Shown here: one piece after another, positions 22,853 to 34,767 of the stretch | Layout: each line of letters opens with the position of its first letter | Numbering within the stretch: the first letter of the stretch is position 1 | Assembly (NCBI GenBank): GCA_032988165.1 | Contig: JANTQF010000134.1 | Coordinates: forward strand, 1 to 64,000 | Length of the DNA stretch: 64,000 bases | Source: Emmonsiellopsis sp. PD_33 | Taxonomy: Eukaryota; Ascomycota; Eurotiomycetes; Onygenales; Ajellomycetaceae | Direction of reading: 5' to 3' | Position numbers and translations under genes: made by a program | Notes under the pieces: model-generated | What the model was told of the DNA's origin: nothing | Seen by the model: the letters and a program-made list of their open reading frames with translations, nothing else | The model's database searches: none

Positions 22853-24781
22853 ATGCACAAAGATGCGACAGAAAGCCACATCCCCAAGCAAACTAGCAAA
22901 GGGGATGTGGTAGAGGACCCACCCCCGAGTTTTCACGATGTCGAACATGGCGATGAGCCTGATATGGCAACAATTGATCGCATTTATAGGTACGCAATAT
23001 TCATCTTCGAGACTGCTGGAAATCGTCCAAGATTCTGTCCAATTCCCCCCCTGTTCATTGGGTTTATGGATTTTCGTAGAGGAGGTTGTCTGCAGAACGA
23101 ACAAGCGCTAATAATATGTCTTACAGAAAATTGGATTGGCGGATAATTCCGCCGTTTTGGGTTCTCTACTTCCTTTGCGCAGCCATACGGTCCAATATTG
23201 GACTCGCCCAGACGATGAATATGGCAGAACACCACGACCTTGGGAGCGAGCTAAACATAACACCCCGTCAAGTTTCAACCAGTTTGGCACTATTCTACGT
23301 CTGCTACGTGCTCTTCGATCTTCCTTCCAATCTGGTCATGACAAGATTGAGTCCCCGCGTGTGGATGAGTCGTATTGTTATCTGCGTTGGGATCATTGGA
23401 TGCTGTTTCGCAGCAGTCAAGGCTGCTTGGAGTTTATAGTATGTCGCCTAGTGATGCTATTTATTTCCACAAAACAAATCCCACTTCTTGCGTCTTGGTA
23501 TGAACTAATTAAATAAATACAGTCTACTCCGACTACTCCTTGGAATCGTCATCGCCGGCATGTGGCCGGGAATGGCCTACTATTTGACACTTTTCTACCC
23601 ACCCTCCCGCACCGGAAAGCGGATAGGCCAATATTACACCGCAGCACAGGTGTCTGCCGCAGCGGTCGGTCTCGTTTCTGCCGGATTTCAAAAGATGGAT
23701 GGCATGAAAGGGCTCGTCGGATTCCAGTGGATGTTCCTTTTGTACGGCGTAGCAGGCACCCTCACGGGCATTAGTCTTCTCTGGTGGCTCCCAGAGCGCC
23801 CCCTTCCGCCTGGGGAGGAAACTCCACCAAGGGCATGGTTTCTAAGATGGATCCCCCGGACCACTCCGGCACTTACAGGGCGGGATGCTCAAATCCATTA
23901 CCGCGATTTGAAGCGCGTGTACCACCGAAGTCAATGGACTATGCGCGACCTTGGTCGCGTGCTGATCGACTGGCGTCTGTGGCCGCTTACGATCATGTAT
24001 TTTGGGGTTGTTGGTGTGGGAATTGGCGTACAGAGCTACGGGACTGTTATCATTCGAGCCGCAAACCCATCGTTGACGGGAGTCCAGCTGAGTTTATTAT
24101 TCGCTCCGATTTGGATTGTAAGATCGTCCCTTCCCCTCCCCCTTCTAGCCTACATGAGAACAAAAAGCCGTCCCTTAAGCTAACACAATCGACCAGATGG
24201 ACCTCATCGCCATCCTCCTCGTAACCCCATTCTCCGACCGCTTCCACCGCCACCGCGCCATATTCTTCAGCATCCCAGCACTTATCCAAATCCTCGGCCT
24301 CCTCCTGACAACCTACGCCGGCACCGCCGCGAACGCCTGGCCCCGCTACGGCGGCCTACTGGTCGTCGGCTTCGGTCTGGGACCTACAGTACCCATAACC
24401 ATGACCTGGACGACGGAGCTCTTCCAGCCACGCCATGGCGAGGTGGGCGTCGCAGCGGCATCCGCGCTAGTGTCCGGCCTGGGTAATCTAGGCAGTATCC
24501 TCACGACGTACGCGCTATATACGGGGTGGGAGAGCGATCGACTAGCGAAGGGGACGAAGCAGTATCGGAAGAGTAATTTGGTTATGGTTGGGATGCTGTG
24601 TGCGAGTATTGCGGCGGCGGGGTTGATGGAGGTGCTCTTACGGGTCCTGGGGGAGAAGAACAGGGGCACGATGACGAGCGCTGATGCTGGCGGTGATGGG
24701 GATGGGGATGGGGCGGCGAGGAGGGAGGCAGAGCAGAGAGGACTGAAGGGGTTGTGGATTTTGAAGCTATTTAAGAAATAA
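22853..24781 (+). CDS. MFS anion:cation symporter, allantoate/nicotinate permease (Dal5/Tna1) family
   Basis: Exons 22853-22989, 23127-23438, 23523-24117 and 24197-24781 give 542 residues. The opening RKLDWRIIPPFWVLYFLCAA, then SNIGLAQ, FYVCYVLFDLPSNLVMTRL, GMWPGMAYYLTLFYPP, RTGKRIGQYY and FLLYGVAGTLTGISLLWWLP are the standard order of the fungal Dal5/Tna1-like ACS family. These plasma-membrane proton symporters import organic anions such as allantoate, nicotinate, pantothenate or other vitamins; the substrate cannot be read from sequence. The C-terminal tail has a GDGDGDG run and ends LFKK. The last exon starts at a natural ATG (24197), which makes it look like a separate small gene, but phase and membrane topology show it is the fourth exon. 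Confidence 0.92.
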
Positions 24782-25583
24782 TTGTGCGTATATTCCAGCT
24801 TGATTGCTGAAGTGAATCTAATGTATATAAAATGCTGTGCATTTACTTGCAGCTTGATATTCATAGTATCTCACTTAAACTTGCAATATATAAGAAAAGA
24901 GGTATATTCTTACCATTTGATGTTTTGGCCCATCGCACCTTCCTTACAGATAGAAGTGAGTCTTGCCCCGATTATGACACTGTGAAATACGCCTGCCTAT
25001 TTTGTTCTTTGAAATAGGAGGGTGCCTTCTGTCAAGACGGAAAGAATCCCACAACGGGTCACACTTTCCCATTTTGCGAAAACGAAAGCGCGACTTGAGC
25101 TTCAAAACTAAAAGAAGAAGGACCTCAGGAACCATGGGTGCCTACTTCGAGAGAGAGCTCTTTTCGACTAAGAAGGAAAATGAGATGCTCAAAACTTGAA
25201 GCTAGGTAAATAGTTTGATTATAATTCCGCATGAAAGTCAGTTCCAAGGTTTCTACCACAAACGCCCGTCTACGGCATAATCGCTTTTTGCGAATGTCCG
25301 AAGCGTAAAAGTACATGTGTCCCTATAGTACGGTTTCGTCAGGAGTATATACACAACCACATATTGGCAACAGGAGGGAGGATATTATTCAAAAATACGC
25401 ATAATGCTGGGATAAGATCAGATGCTGGGTCGATCATGGCAGGGACAAACCTCGAAGAGTCCTTGTGAATCTGAAGAACAGATCCAACCCCTCACATTCG
25501 GGGGCGTCACGGGTCGGCTGGCGTGTAATCCACTGTGCAGGATGAATGCATAGGCCCGATATTTCAGTGTTTATATCGATTGG
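24782..25583. other. Convergent 3' spacer
   Basis: 802 nt, AT-rich, between the permease stop and the stop of the minus-strand mitochondrial gene. No gene recognised. Confidence 0.4.
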
Positions 25584-26545
25584 CTAACTCTGTTGTTGCT
25601 TTTCTTCCGACCGCAGTCGCTGAACCAGCTTTTCCCGCAAAAACGGGCTAAGACCCAGGCTGCGAACAAATATCAGTTTTGAACACTTCAACTTCACTAG
25701 AATGCTACTTACATTCCATTCCGTGTGATGATTCGATATGTCCCTATACATATGTAAATTTTAGCTCTAAACTTGAAAGGGGTGAACAGAGGATCTTCCA
25801 CATACCACTAGGTTGATAATTGCCATTCCCCTCAATATTTCCACTTGCATCCACTTCCAGGCTACCAAATATATCTTCTGGCCTGTGAAACATCTCAGCA
25901 GGCCGGAAATTTTTCACGCAAAAGTAGCAATGGATGTCTTACCAAGATATCCTGCCGTACTCAGGAGGGTTTCTGCTATCTGAAACATGAATCCATCCAC
26001 CTCTACCGCCGGATCCCGCGCCGCCCTGAGCGCTTGCCCCGCCGCTAGAATCCTCACCTATGCTCGCGGGCGAATGTCCAGATCGCCTCTGCCTTCTCTG
26101 GGGGGAGAAAAATACACCACCGGACCCAAGATTCGCCCCTGCGGTTGATGCCATGACTTGAGCCTGGGATATCACATCGGGATCCTCATGCGCGTGTTCT
26201 GACACGACAGACTGTAGTATTTTTAGGAACGACGGGTTTTCTTTCAGCGAGTCGGTCGTGGGGGGAAGCTTGGACGTGACCCCAATTGCAAGCTCGGGTT
26301 TAGGGGGTTCGGTCGACAAGAGTGACAGTAGGTAGGTATTCGGGCTTTGGGGGTTCGGGAAAACGAACTGAGGCGTATTATCACATTACTTTCTGCTAAA
26401 AAAAAAAAACCTAGTAGCTGGGACTGGGACTGGGGACGTAGAAGCCTACAATATGTTTGTTGTTTTGTAGAGTGGTCAGAGACCTACATTGTTGGCGCAT
26501 TGGGCGGGCTAATGTGCGCCAAGCGGCAGGTCTGATAGCTGCCAT
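25584..26545 (-). CDS. Uncharacterised protein with mitochondrial-type presequence
   Basis: Five exons (26450-26545, 25943-26367, 25806-25882, 25713-25743, 25584-25659) give 234 residues, all junctions in phase. The N-terminus MAAIRPAAWRTLARPMRQQC plus RSLTT is rich in Arg, Ala and Ser, has no acids and looks like a cleavable matrix signal. The body has NTYLLSLLSTEPPKPELAIG, FLKILQSVVSEHA and a Gly/Ser-rich linker. The conserved-looking end is GGWIHVSDSRNPPEYGRI, PEDIFGSLEVD, QPSGTYRIITRNGILGLSPF, then LREKLVQRL. I do not recognise a named family. The splice sites fit so well that the gene is surely real. Exon 1 to 2 uses CTCAG at 26368; the first exon could be missed because the body has no ATG of its own near its start. 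Divergent from Med1. Confidence 0.85.
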
Positions 26546-27094
26546 CAGTAATGAGATATTTGGTTTAAATCGAGCTTGAAGTGCGAATGGAAAACAATGT
26601 GAAGACACGAGTTGTTGGTGTCAATATGCGGTGGAAAGTTGGAGCTTGGAGAGAGCTCCATGTCATGTGACCGCGGTTGCCGGCTTTCCAACCACGTCCA
26701 AAACTTTACAATTTCATGTTCAGACAACACCGGGATCTCCAAGCTGAAATCCGGCAGCCGGCCTTGCTACATACCTGTGCGTGCTTATGATAAAGTTAAA
26801 GACCGTCTACAAATGATGCCATAGACCCATATCATCGCATTGCGTGTGGCGCGCTGCAGCCCTTGACTGAAGCTACTGGCTCAATATCTGAACTAGCTAG
26901 CTTCTACAAGTCCATCTGAATGCACAATTGATTGCTCTCTGCCGCTACCCAGGCATTTGTCCAACACCGCTGGCCATCTTCAAGGGGCCCGCTGTCCCGC
27001 GTTTTATCAGTAGGGAGTCTGTTCTAGCGACGACAACACTCCCCGTTGCTCTGCCCGCCACCTTCTGTCGTGCTATATCTCGAGAACTACTACC
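26546..27094. promoter_or_regulatory. Divergent promoter (mitochondrial orphan / med1)
   Basis: 549 nt between divergent ATGs; presumably serves both genes. No specific motif is claimed. Confidence 0.45.
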
Positions 27095-29397
27095 ATGGCC
27101 ACTCCCTCGTCTAAGAACAACCCGGGGCAGACACCCAATCATTTGACTTCTTCTCCGCACCCATCAGCGGTACCCATGGGTCGCCCTCTCTCGCACAAGT
27201 CTCCGTCTATCAGAACGCCTTCTGCCTCCGGTCATGGTCACCATCCAAGTGTTTCTTCCCACCAATATCCTACACCTATGGCGGCTCCAACGACTATGGA
27301 AGAGAATGCTACATTCAGTTCTCCATCCGCTCTCTTAGCCCTTGGCCTAGGCGGCATCACACCCTCTCCGGCAGGAAATGATGGCCTGGCTGGGCCAGGA
27401 ATGAACGAGGCCGGCATGGCTTCGATGGGAATGTCAACGCTTGGTATGGGCGGGCCAAGGGACACTGATGAAGAGAAAGCCCGCCGGATGGCAGAAGTGA
27501 TTCAGCTTCTTCGAACTCGGGTTGCGGGGAGAGGAGTATGCCGTGAAGGTGTGGAGAGGCTCGGAAAGTTTGAGGGATTCGAATGCATGTGGCAAGATAA
27601 TAACTTGACTATTGCTGGTAACCTTGTGGACCTGGAAATTGAATTCGAGGCTGGGACGGAAAATGTCAAAGACGTTAGCCTGAAATATTCCACTCCTGAC
27701 GCTCCAGAGGGAGAAAGAAGAGTTGAGGCGACCGCGGTATTAAGGCGGGACCTAATCCAGTCCACTGAAGACTGCGAGCAGATTACTTGGAAAACCCTAG
27801 ACGCCTTTCATGCAAACCTGCACCGATTATCCAAACTAGACCAGCTTAGTCAGGATGTGAACTGTTTTGAAGCGGTAGAAGGTCTCTTTGAAAACTTAAA
27901 ACGAGTATGGGACGGGGAGATACATCGAGCTCCAGATCGGGGCCATAGGGAACACGTTTGCACGAGCCTCGTCGGCGAGCCTAGCCTTCATCAAGGAAAG
28001 AGAATCGGCTTGACCCTTGACTATTGGGTCGAGCAGCGGCGATTGCTAGACTCGAAAGAGAAAAGCCGGCAGGATGCCATGAACGTTGATCAGCCCCTTG
28101 AGGATGGTAGACGCCCGTCACGCGCAGAAAAATCAAAGACATGGAGCACTATAATTGAATGCGAAGAAGGTTATCCATCACTGCGTGTGTCGAAGGAATG
28201 GGTCTCTTCTGATATGTTCACGGCGGTAGATACGGGCGAACCTTCGTCAACTACTAACGAAAACGACTCTGAGATTTTATTGATTAATTGGCTTGACCCC
28301 CCTACAACCATTATTAACAACTCCAACGACATTTCCCTGGATTCCAGCGCCTTGCCCACTTCAACGCCTAATCGACGTTTTGTTGCGCGGCTAGAACCTC
28401 CCGTCGACCTCCCCATAATCGCAGCGGCAGAGGTCTACAGAATACTGGAGTTGAATATGCCGCCTGAGCAGAAAACGGTTACTTACGACGGGCTTGTAGT
28501 TCCTCTACCAGCGGCAGAGGATGAACTTCTTGAAAATGGAAGCTTATTGCCCAACAGAAGGACTCAAGAAAAGCCCATGTACGCGTTTGATGACGAGGGT
28601 CGCCCCAGAAAATACCAACACACCTATACCTTCCACCCGTTTGAGCATATAGTTGGACGTACCATTCGCGACCTTCCATTCTCGCATCCACGACAGCTTG
28701 CTGATATTCTCCCTGTGAGTGCACCCAATCTGTCTATCTTGCGTATTTTGCCTTCTAATGTCGCATCCAGATTTTACGGCAATATGCGCTCCTCTCTAGC
28801 CTTCTTCAGAGGACATTCACAGCGCCAGGCAAGGAAGGTGGTACGATCGATAAATCTCAGACATCTAAAGACGCAAACCCTTCCCCCCCAAAACAGACGA
28901 CCAAATCCGGAGTCACCTATATTTCCAACATCAGCCCAACAGTATCCAAACTCAACTCCATGCTTTCCGAAGGCCCGAGAATTGGGAATGGCCATCGGGG
29001 TGGTGTTGCGTCTCCACACTCTGGGCTCTCCCCTCCTATATGCTCCCTAGAGGACAGGAAAATAGATATTTCACTACGAACCCCGATGTCAGCCTCCCCG
29101 TCGATAATCTTGCTGTTCAACGTACCTGAGGAAAAGCCCGATGGCCGCACAGCAAACAACCCGAAAACGATAACAATTAATGTAGACATTGGGCCCAATG
29201 GTAGCATCACGGTATCTCATGTCTCCGGATTACCGAATCCGGATACAACTGATATCTCAGCGGAGATGCTTGGTGATGCCCCGATGGCCGAGTCAAAGGG
29301 GTTCAACCAGAAGCTTGCTAAGGTGCTCCAGACCTCGGAAGATCTTGGCCTACTAGTGGAGTGGGTGTTGAAATGGATACGGAAACATAAAGCTTAA
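27095..29397 (+). CDS. med1: Mediator of RNA polymerase II transcription subunit 1
   Basis: Two exons (27095-28714 and 28771-29397) give 748 residues. A disordered Ser/Pro/His-rich head precedes the Med1 domain at about residues 125-560: VIQLLRTRVAGRGVCREGVE, RLGKFEGFECMW, LTIAGNLVDLEIEFE, LDAFHANLHRLSKLDQLSQ, CFEAVEGLFENL, then FHPFEHIVGRTIRDLPFSHP and, across the intron, ILPILRQYALLSSLLQRTF. The C-terminal part holds TITINVDIGPNGSITV and a final LGLLVEWVLKWIRKHKA helix. Med1 belongs to the middle module of Mediator and contacts activators in the nucleus. The intron could be read through in frame to a stop near 29050, but only splicing restores the conserved block. Confidence 0.95.
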
Positions 29398-30568
29398 ATA
29401 AATCCTGCTTGCCTTCCAACAGATCTGCGGAGGCCACGGCCCAAACGCTTCTCGCTACATGGACTTCGGTGTTACGCCCCTCGAATTTGGGATTTCTCCA
29501 ACACACAAGTACAGTCCCATGATTAATGTCAATCAAATCTCTACCTATAACGTCATTCCAGCAATGGGTCTCCCATAGGTCAACGGCCATGTGGCTAGCG
29601 AGGGTGCGGCGCGCAGTAGCCAACTGCAAATCTGACGTGCGTGTCATTCACTCGAATCATACAACTCTGTGCAACCAAAACTCGCAGCCCTACTAGCCTT
29701 CTAGAAATGTGCAAAGCCACGTTCCGTCCAAGGTCCCCGTATGCCCACCAACCACGTGGAGCGGAACGGCCCGGCACCTTCCAAGCGAAGCCAATGGTGA
29801 AATCTAGATAACTCAATCCGATAATCGCCCCGAGCTTGCTCCATCCATGCAAAATATAACCCCACGATCTACCTCGTCATCCTGACTACCGGATCCGCCG
29901 CCTAATCCCAGTCCGGCCGGGACAACCTGCCAGCAGTGCCAGGTTTGTTTGAGCAGCAGCAGCTTCCTTCACGGAACCCCGTATCTACATACACGCCTAG
30001 CTTTATCATGCACCAGATAAGCCCCGGGTGATCGTCCTTGCTGGGATTATTTCAAGCCTCCTAAGTGGGTAAGAACGTTACTGGAATCCGGGGGGATATT
30101 ACGCCGGGCAGTTTTTGAATAAATATTACCAGGGGAGGGGAACCTATTGGAGATGAGATGTGACCGCATACTGTGAAGGATTTGGTATTGGATATTGGAG
30201 GGACGGAGGCGGCGAGAGGGTATAATTTATTAGTTACCTGTTCAGTTGCCCAATTGGGATTTTCTATATAAATTCGGTCTCGCACCCGTCTCCGTGGGAG
30301 ACAGCGGGTTTTCCCAAATCAACAGATACAATCCTAGATCTTCAATCACATGTTTTTCTCACCTATTGATCTGTTTATCTATCTGTTTCCGACGAAGCGG
30401 ACCCTCCCACAGGATGGATATAGGAGGGCAGGTAGGTTTGCGACCTGGTGCTGCTCGCTCGTCATGTCCATCCAGCACCCTATTTGCATATATGTTTAAA
30501 CCGTGGCGGACCAGAGGTCGAGGTATATTCTTCTCGTGTCTGCGGGGGGCAGGATTGCTTATGCTCAT

Positions 30569-30592
30569 GGTTGTGGTTGTGGTTGTGGTTGT
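30569..30592 (+). repeat. Microsatellite (GGTTGT)4
   Basis: Four uninterrupted copies of GGTTGT followed by further TTG-rich sequence, in noncoding DNA. Confidence 0.85.
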
Positions 30593-30949
30593 TGTGGTGA
30601 TGTATGTATGTACATACAAGGGGTCGTTTGGTTTCACTCTGGGGGTAACTAGTTTCTGGAAGTTGGCTCAACTCCATAGTGACATTTTGGGCAGTGGAAT
30701 ATGTAGATAGATACTGTTAGGCAGGATCATTTATTCTATATCCATCTTAATTATATATGTGGTTTCCAGGATTGGACATTCGTCTGTTCAATCCCGATTC
30801 GATATGGAAGATAGATATCTACTTCCAGTAGCCAGCCAGTTAACTACCCAAGCTATGGAGGGACAAAAGTAAACCACAAACAGCAAAGCAGTAGTTAATC
30901 CCCTAGAAGCTGAAGAATAATAAAAACCATTCATGTAGCCTCGTATGTC

Positions 30950-30973
30950 CATCATCATCATCATCATCATCAT
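30950..30973 (+). repeat. Microsatellite (CAT)8
   Basis: Eight uninterrupted CAT triplets in noncoding DNA. Confidence 0.9.
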
Positions 30974-32886
30974 TTATCTCATTCCTCGTTCAAACGAGGT
31001 TCAAATTCCCGTCTCCAAAAAATACCCTTGGCACCTTGGGCAAACCGCAGCGGCGGCCACCAACCAATCAAAAGCCACCGATAAGGGCTCGCTCCTCCCA
31101 AAAAAGGCAATCATTTTCCCCACCTGGGCATTTTTCCCACGTTTTTTGCCTTGTCAGGTAACGTATGTAATGAACGGAAACTTCTTGTATGAGGGTTCTA
31201 CAATTGGAGTGGCAGCGTGGCGGCGGATTGGGTTTCGACGTTCGTGGTTTCGAGTGTTTTTAATAGCCACAGCTGGGTAATTTTTTCAGCCTCCGCGAGG
31301 GAATTTACGTTCCGGTATTGCGGTATTGTATTGTAACTTAACTTGCCCGGCAGTTGGCTAAATGATAAAAATATATTGATGAAGCCCTGTCTCACTTCAA
31401 CTTTTCCTGTGCAGTTTTTGTCTGCAGATGCGGGATAAAAATGGAAAATGGACTTTTTTTTTTTTAAGATGCAACTGTCCCCCCCCCCACTCCCCGCGCT
31501 TTTTGGAGGGAGCTTCCATGAGAGGATGGGGGTTCAGATGGGTTTGATAAGTTTTTAAGTTAGGTTTATAACTTTTTGATGTTGCGTGGGTTTTATTCAA
31601 TATCGATGGTATGGACATATCCCCACGCCATGCTTCCGTAGCAGTGTTGGCATCTGTTTGATCGTCGTTAGGCCGGGTGGCATGGATGATGGCGGGCGAG
31701 AATGAAACCATCTCCGGAAAGGAAATTAAAAAAAAAAGGTGAAGGATGGATGTATGAGGGATTTTGATTTCAATGACAATTGTCAATAATAATTCAGTGA
31801 GTCATTTTTTTTCTTTCTTTCTTTCTGATTTCCATTCCTTCATGCTTCTTGTTCTGGTGGTTTGAATCCCAACAGCAATGTAGTTAGTTTTACCAGGCCA
31901 ATGGCAATTGCACAGCAAAGCCCTGACATAATATGGATCAATATCAAGATCAGAATCTGAACTCGATATGCAGGATTCCAGGCACAGGCTCCCGGCCAAT
32001 CACGCTGGTGCAGCTGAAGTAATAACCGAATGTCATCGCTGCGATGTTCGGCCGGGACTCGTCGCAGCAACGAGGCGATGTCGGTCGCACCCATGGATTT
32101 CCAGAAGGATGTGGGCAGGCGGGCGTGTGTGGCAGTAAGACCGGGAAGTGGCAAATCCTGTTTTGCGCAGGCTAGCGGGCCAATGCGGTCATAGGGCAGG
32201 GCTGGGGATGCTGCGGTTTTGTGGTTGGAAATAACATAACGGTACGCTGTTTTTAAAATAAACCAGCTGGATTGATATTTTATTTCAGAATGTGTTCTAT
32301 TTTGGGGGATATCCCTCACTACTCCGTACATATGCCTGTGATGAGTAGGATTGCTGTAGAGATATCACTGAGGGCGGACAACTGCCACGGACATGTTTCC
32401 CGGCACAGACAGTAGCTCATGCAGTCGAACGTCCAGCGAAGCTTGACACCTACCCGGCTCCACCCGACCATCGCGGGTGTGGTGGTTAGCCTGCATCGGG
32501 AGCATCAATCAATGTCGCTCAGATGCAATTTGTCGGGGAAATACTCCGCAATTCCGTTGGCGACGAGGACTGCAAACCTGGGTCCGAAAGGGAGGGAAAT
32601 AATATAATATTAAAAAAATAAAATATAGGATCAAAGATCCAAAACGCTGGGGGTGTTGGGGTGGGGGAGCTCCGTGGTCCATAGCTCGCAGGGAGGGAAG
32701 CTGTCCATCCATCACCATATTTACTGCCGAAACAAGCGCTAGAAGAGACTCCGGCACACAAACACAGCAACTGGAGTCTGGCACGCAGAGGGAGGCGCGG
32801 GGGTGACGGTGCAAGAGAGGAAAAAGAAAGCAGGCGCAGATTGCCCGTGCCCGAGATAGCAGAGTCATTCCCATTATTGATTGTCG

Positions 32887-32892
32887 CGATAA
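32887..32892 (+). promoter_or_regulatory. GATA site (HGATAR), candidate nitrogen-regulator site
   Basis: CGATAA matches HGATAR, the AreA/NIT2-type recognition core, about 420 nt upstream of the glutamine synthetase ATG. Six-base sites are frequent by chance; gene context is the only added support. Confidence 0.3.
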
Positions 32893-33095
32893 CACTGTCC
32901 CGCCGCGGTATGGCGTCTGACCGTACCGTCCCTTACCGTCTCGCCGGTATCAATACAGTACCTCAGCAGCAACTCCCAGTCCCGGTCTGCTTGGCCGTGC
33001 ACCGCCCTGTGGCTCAGCGTGTAATGTGACGGTATGTAACGTCTCGGTAACGGCGAAACCACGGGCGCCACCCCACCAATGTTACGCGCTCAACC

Positions 33096-33101
33096 TTATC
33101 G
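33096..33101 (-). promoter_or_regulatory. Second GATA site upstream of glutamine synthetase
   Basis: CGATAA on the minus strand, about 210 nt before the glutamine synthetase ATG. With the site at 32887 it forms a pair of HGATAR elements in opposite orientation. Confidence 0.3.
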
Positions 33102-33136
33102 TTTTCTTCCTTTTTCCGCCGGCCGCTCGCCTCGCG

Positions 33137-33146
33137 TATATATTTT
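33137..33146 (+). promoter_or_regulatory. TATA-like element of glutamine synthetase
   Basis: TATATATTTT lies in otherwise GC/CT-rich sequence about 170 nt upstream of the ATG, followed by a long CT-rich leader. Good position for a core promoter element. Confidence 0.45.
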
Positions 33147-33309
33147 CAATTCCACCCGCCCGTCCCCTCGCTCTTCTCCCCACATCCACCGTTCATTGCC
33201 TATCCCTATTGCTATTGCTCCTCGTCTCTTTCTCTGCTGCTCTGCTGTCTGCTGCTGTCGTCGTCCAGCTCTTCTTGTTCTTCCCCCACATCCACACACA
33301 ATCCCAATC

Positions 33310-34767
33310 ATGGTATGTCTATGTCCGCCCTGCAGACCTCACCACCAGTCGGGTCCTATCCACGGCCATAATAGCGGGCTGCTCAGCTAACCTCTGCTCT
33401 GGTGAATCAGGCTTCGTCAACACATGTCTCCAATGCGGAGAACGTACGTTACTTTCCCTCCTTCGTTCCCGTTGCCATATCGCCACCCTGGACCGCACAT
33501 ACTGACTCACATTGCGCGTGCAGCTTTTAAAATATATGAGCCTTGACCAGCGGGGTAAGGTTCTCGCTGAGTACATCTGGATTGACGCCAATGGAGGTGT
33601 CCGATCAAAGACCAAGGTACGATATTTCTGCCGTTGCCCTGTTCCTTGTAGTGGAACATTTTAGAATATATGTCTAACGTCCAGTCTACAGACTCTCGCA
33701 AAGCCCCCCACGTCCGTTGACGAGCTCCCAGAATGGAACTTCGACGGTTCGTCGACAGGCCAGGCCCCGGGCGAGAACTCCGATGTCTATCTCCGCCCCG
33801 TCGCCAAGTTCCCAGATCCCTTCCGCCAGGGTGACAACATCCTCGTCCTTTGCGAAACCTGGGACTCGGATGGATCCCCCAACAAATTCAACTACCGCCA
33901 CGAGGCCGCCAAGCTGATGCGCACGCACGCCAACGAGCACTTCTGGTTTGGTCTGGAGCAGGAATACACCCTCCTTGGCCCCGACGGATGGCCATATGGC
34001 TGGCCCAAGGGAGGTTTCCCCGGTGCTCAGGGACCTTACTACTGCGGTGTGGGAACTGGAAAGGTCCACTGCCGTGACATTGTCGAGGCCCACTACAAGG
34101 CCTGCCTCTACGCCAACATCAACATCTCCGGTATCAACGCTGAGGTCATGCCTGCCCAGTGGGAGTACCAGGTTGGACCCTGCGAGGGTATTGAACGTGA
34201 GTAACCACTGAATTTGGGTGCATTTTACATGCCCTCCAAGACATACTAATCCCTTATCAACAGTTGGTGACCAGCTCTGGATGTCCCGATTCCTCCTCAA
34301 CCGCGTCGCTGAAGAATTCGGTGCCATCATCTCCTTCGCCCCCAAGCCAATCCCAGGTGACTGGAACGGTGCCGGCCTCCACACCAACGTCTCCACCGAC
34401 GCCATGCGTGCTGAAGGTGGCATGAAGGTCATCGAGGCTGCCATGAAGAAGCTCGAAGCCCGCCACTCGGAACATATCGCCGTCTACGGAGAGGGCAATG
34501 AGGATCGTCTTACCGGCCGCCACGAGACCGGCAACATCGATACTTTCAGCTACGGTGTTGCTGACCGTGGTGGAAGCATCCGTATCCCCAGACAGTGCGC
34601 TAAGGACGGCAAGGGTTACTTCGAGGACCGAAGACCTGCCTCCAACGCCGATCCTTACCAGATCACTGGTATTATCGTCGAAACTGTAAGTCGATTCACC
34701 CTCCCTTGCCATCCCTGGACAACATGCTAACGGATATCCTTCCCAACAGCTTTGCGGTTCGTCATAG
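33310..34767 (+). CDS. glnA: Glutamine synthetase (type II, eukaryotic)
   Basis: Six exons (33310-33312, 33411-33443, 33524-33616, 33692-34196, 34264-34685, 34750-34767) give 357 residues, the usual fungal length. The ATP-dependent enzyme joins ammonia to glutamate. Visible signatures are LAEYIWIDANGGVRSKTK, ELPEWNFDGSSTGQAPGENS, FWFGLEQEYTLLGPDGWPYG (metal-binding Glu), INAEVMPAQWEYQVGPCEGI, GDWNGAGLHTNVST, HIAVYGEGNEDRLTGRHETG, DRGGSIRIPR and YFEDRRPASN. The first exon is the ATG alone, the second eleven codons and the last six codons including stop; these tiny ends are easily lost by automatic prediction. The protein ends ETLCGSS. Cytosolic. GATA sites upstream fit nitrogen control but are not proof. 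Confidence 0.97.

Larger units (their letters stand above)
29398..33309. other. 3.9-kb spacer, promoter side belongs to glutamine synthetase
   Basis: I found no gene I can support. Overlapping minus-strand ORFs at 29318-29852 and 31840-32331 have mixed composition and no recognised motifs. Two short microsatellites are listed separately. The segment 32850-33309 is GC-rich, then CT-rich, and carries GATA and TATA elements ahead of the glutamine synthetase gene. Confidence 0.4.

Noticed and set aside
29318..29852. Two overlapping minus-strand ORFs after med1
   Set aside because: They overlap each other and the med1 3' end, and composition is not coding-like. A structured RNA was considered, but no SRP, RNase P, U3 or snRNA signature was found.
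30990..31020. B-box-like GGTTCAAATTCC, possible tRNA
   Set aside because: The T-arm does not pair and no acceptor or anticodon stem can be built around it.
31840..32331. 163-codon minus-strand ORF
   Set aside because: A short hydrophobic run (ILILILIHIM) is its only feature; no family motif or splicing support.
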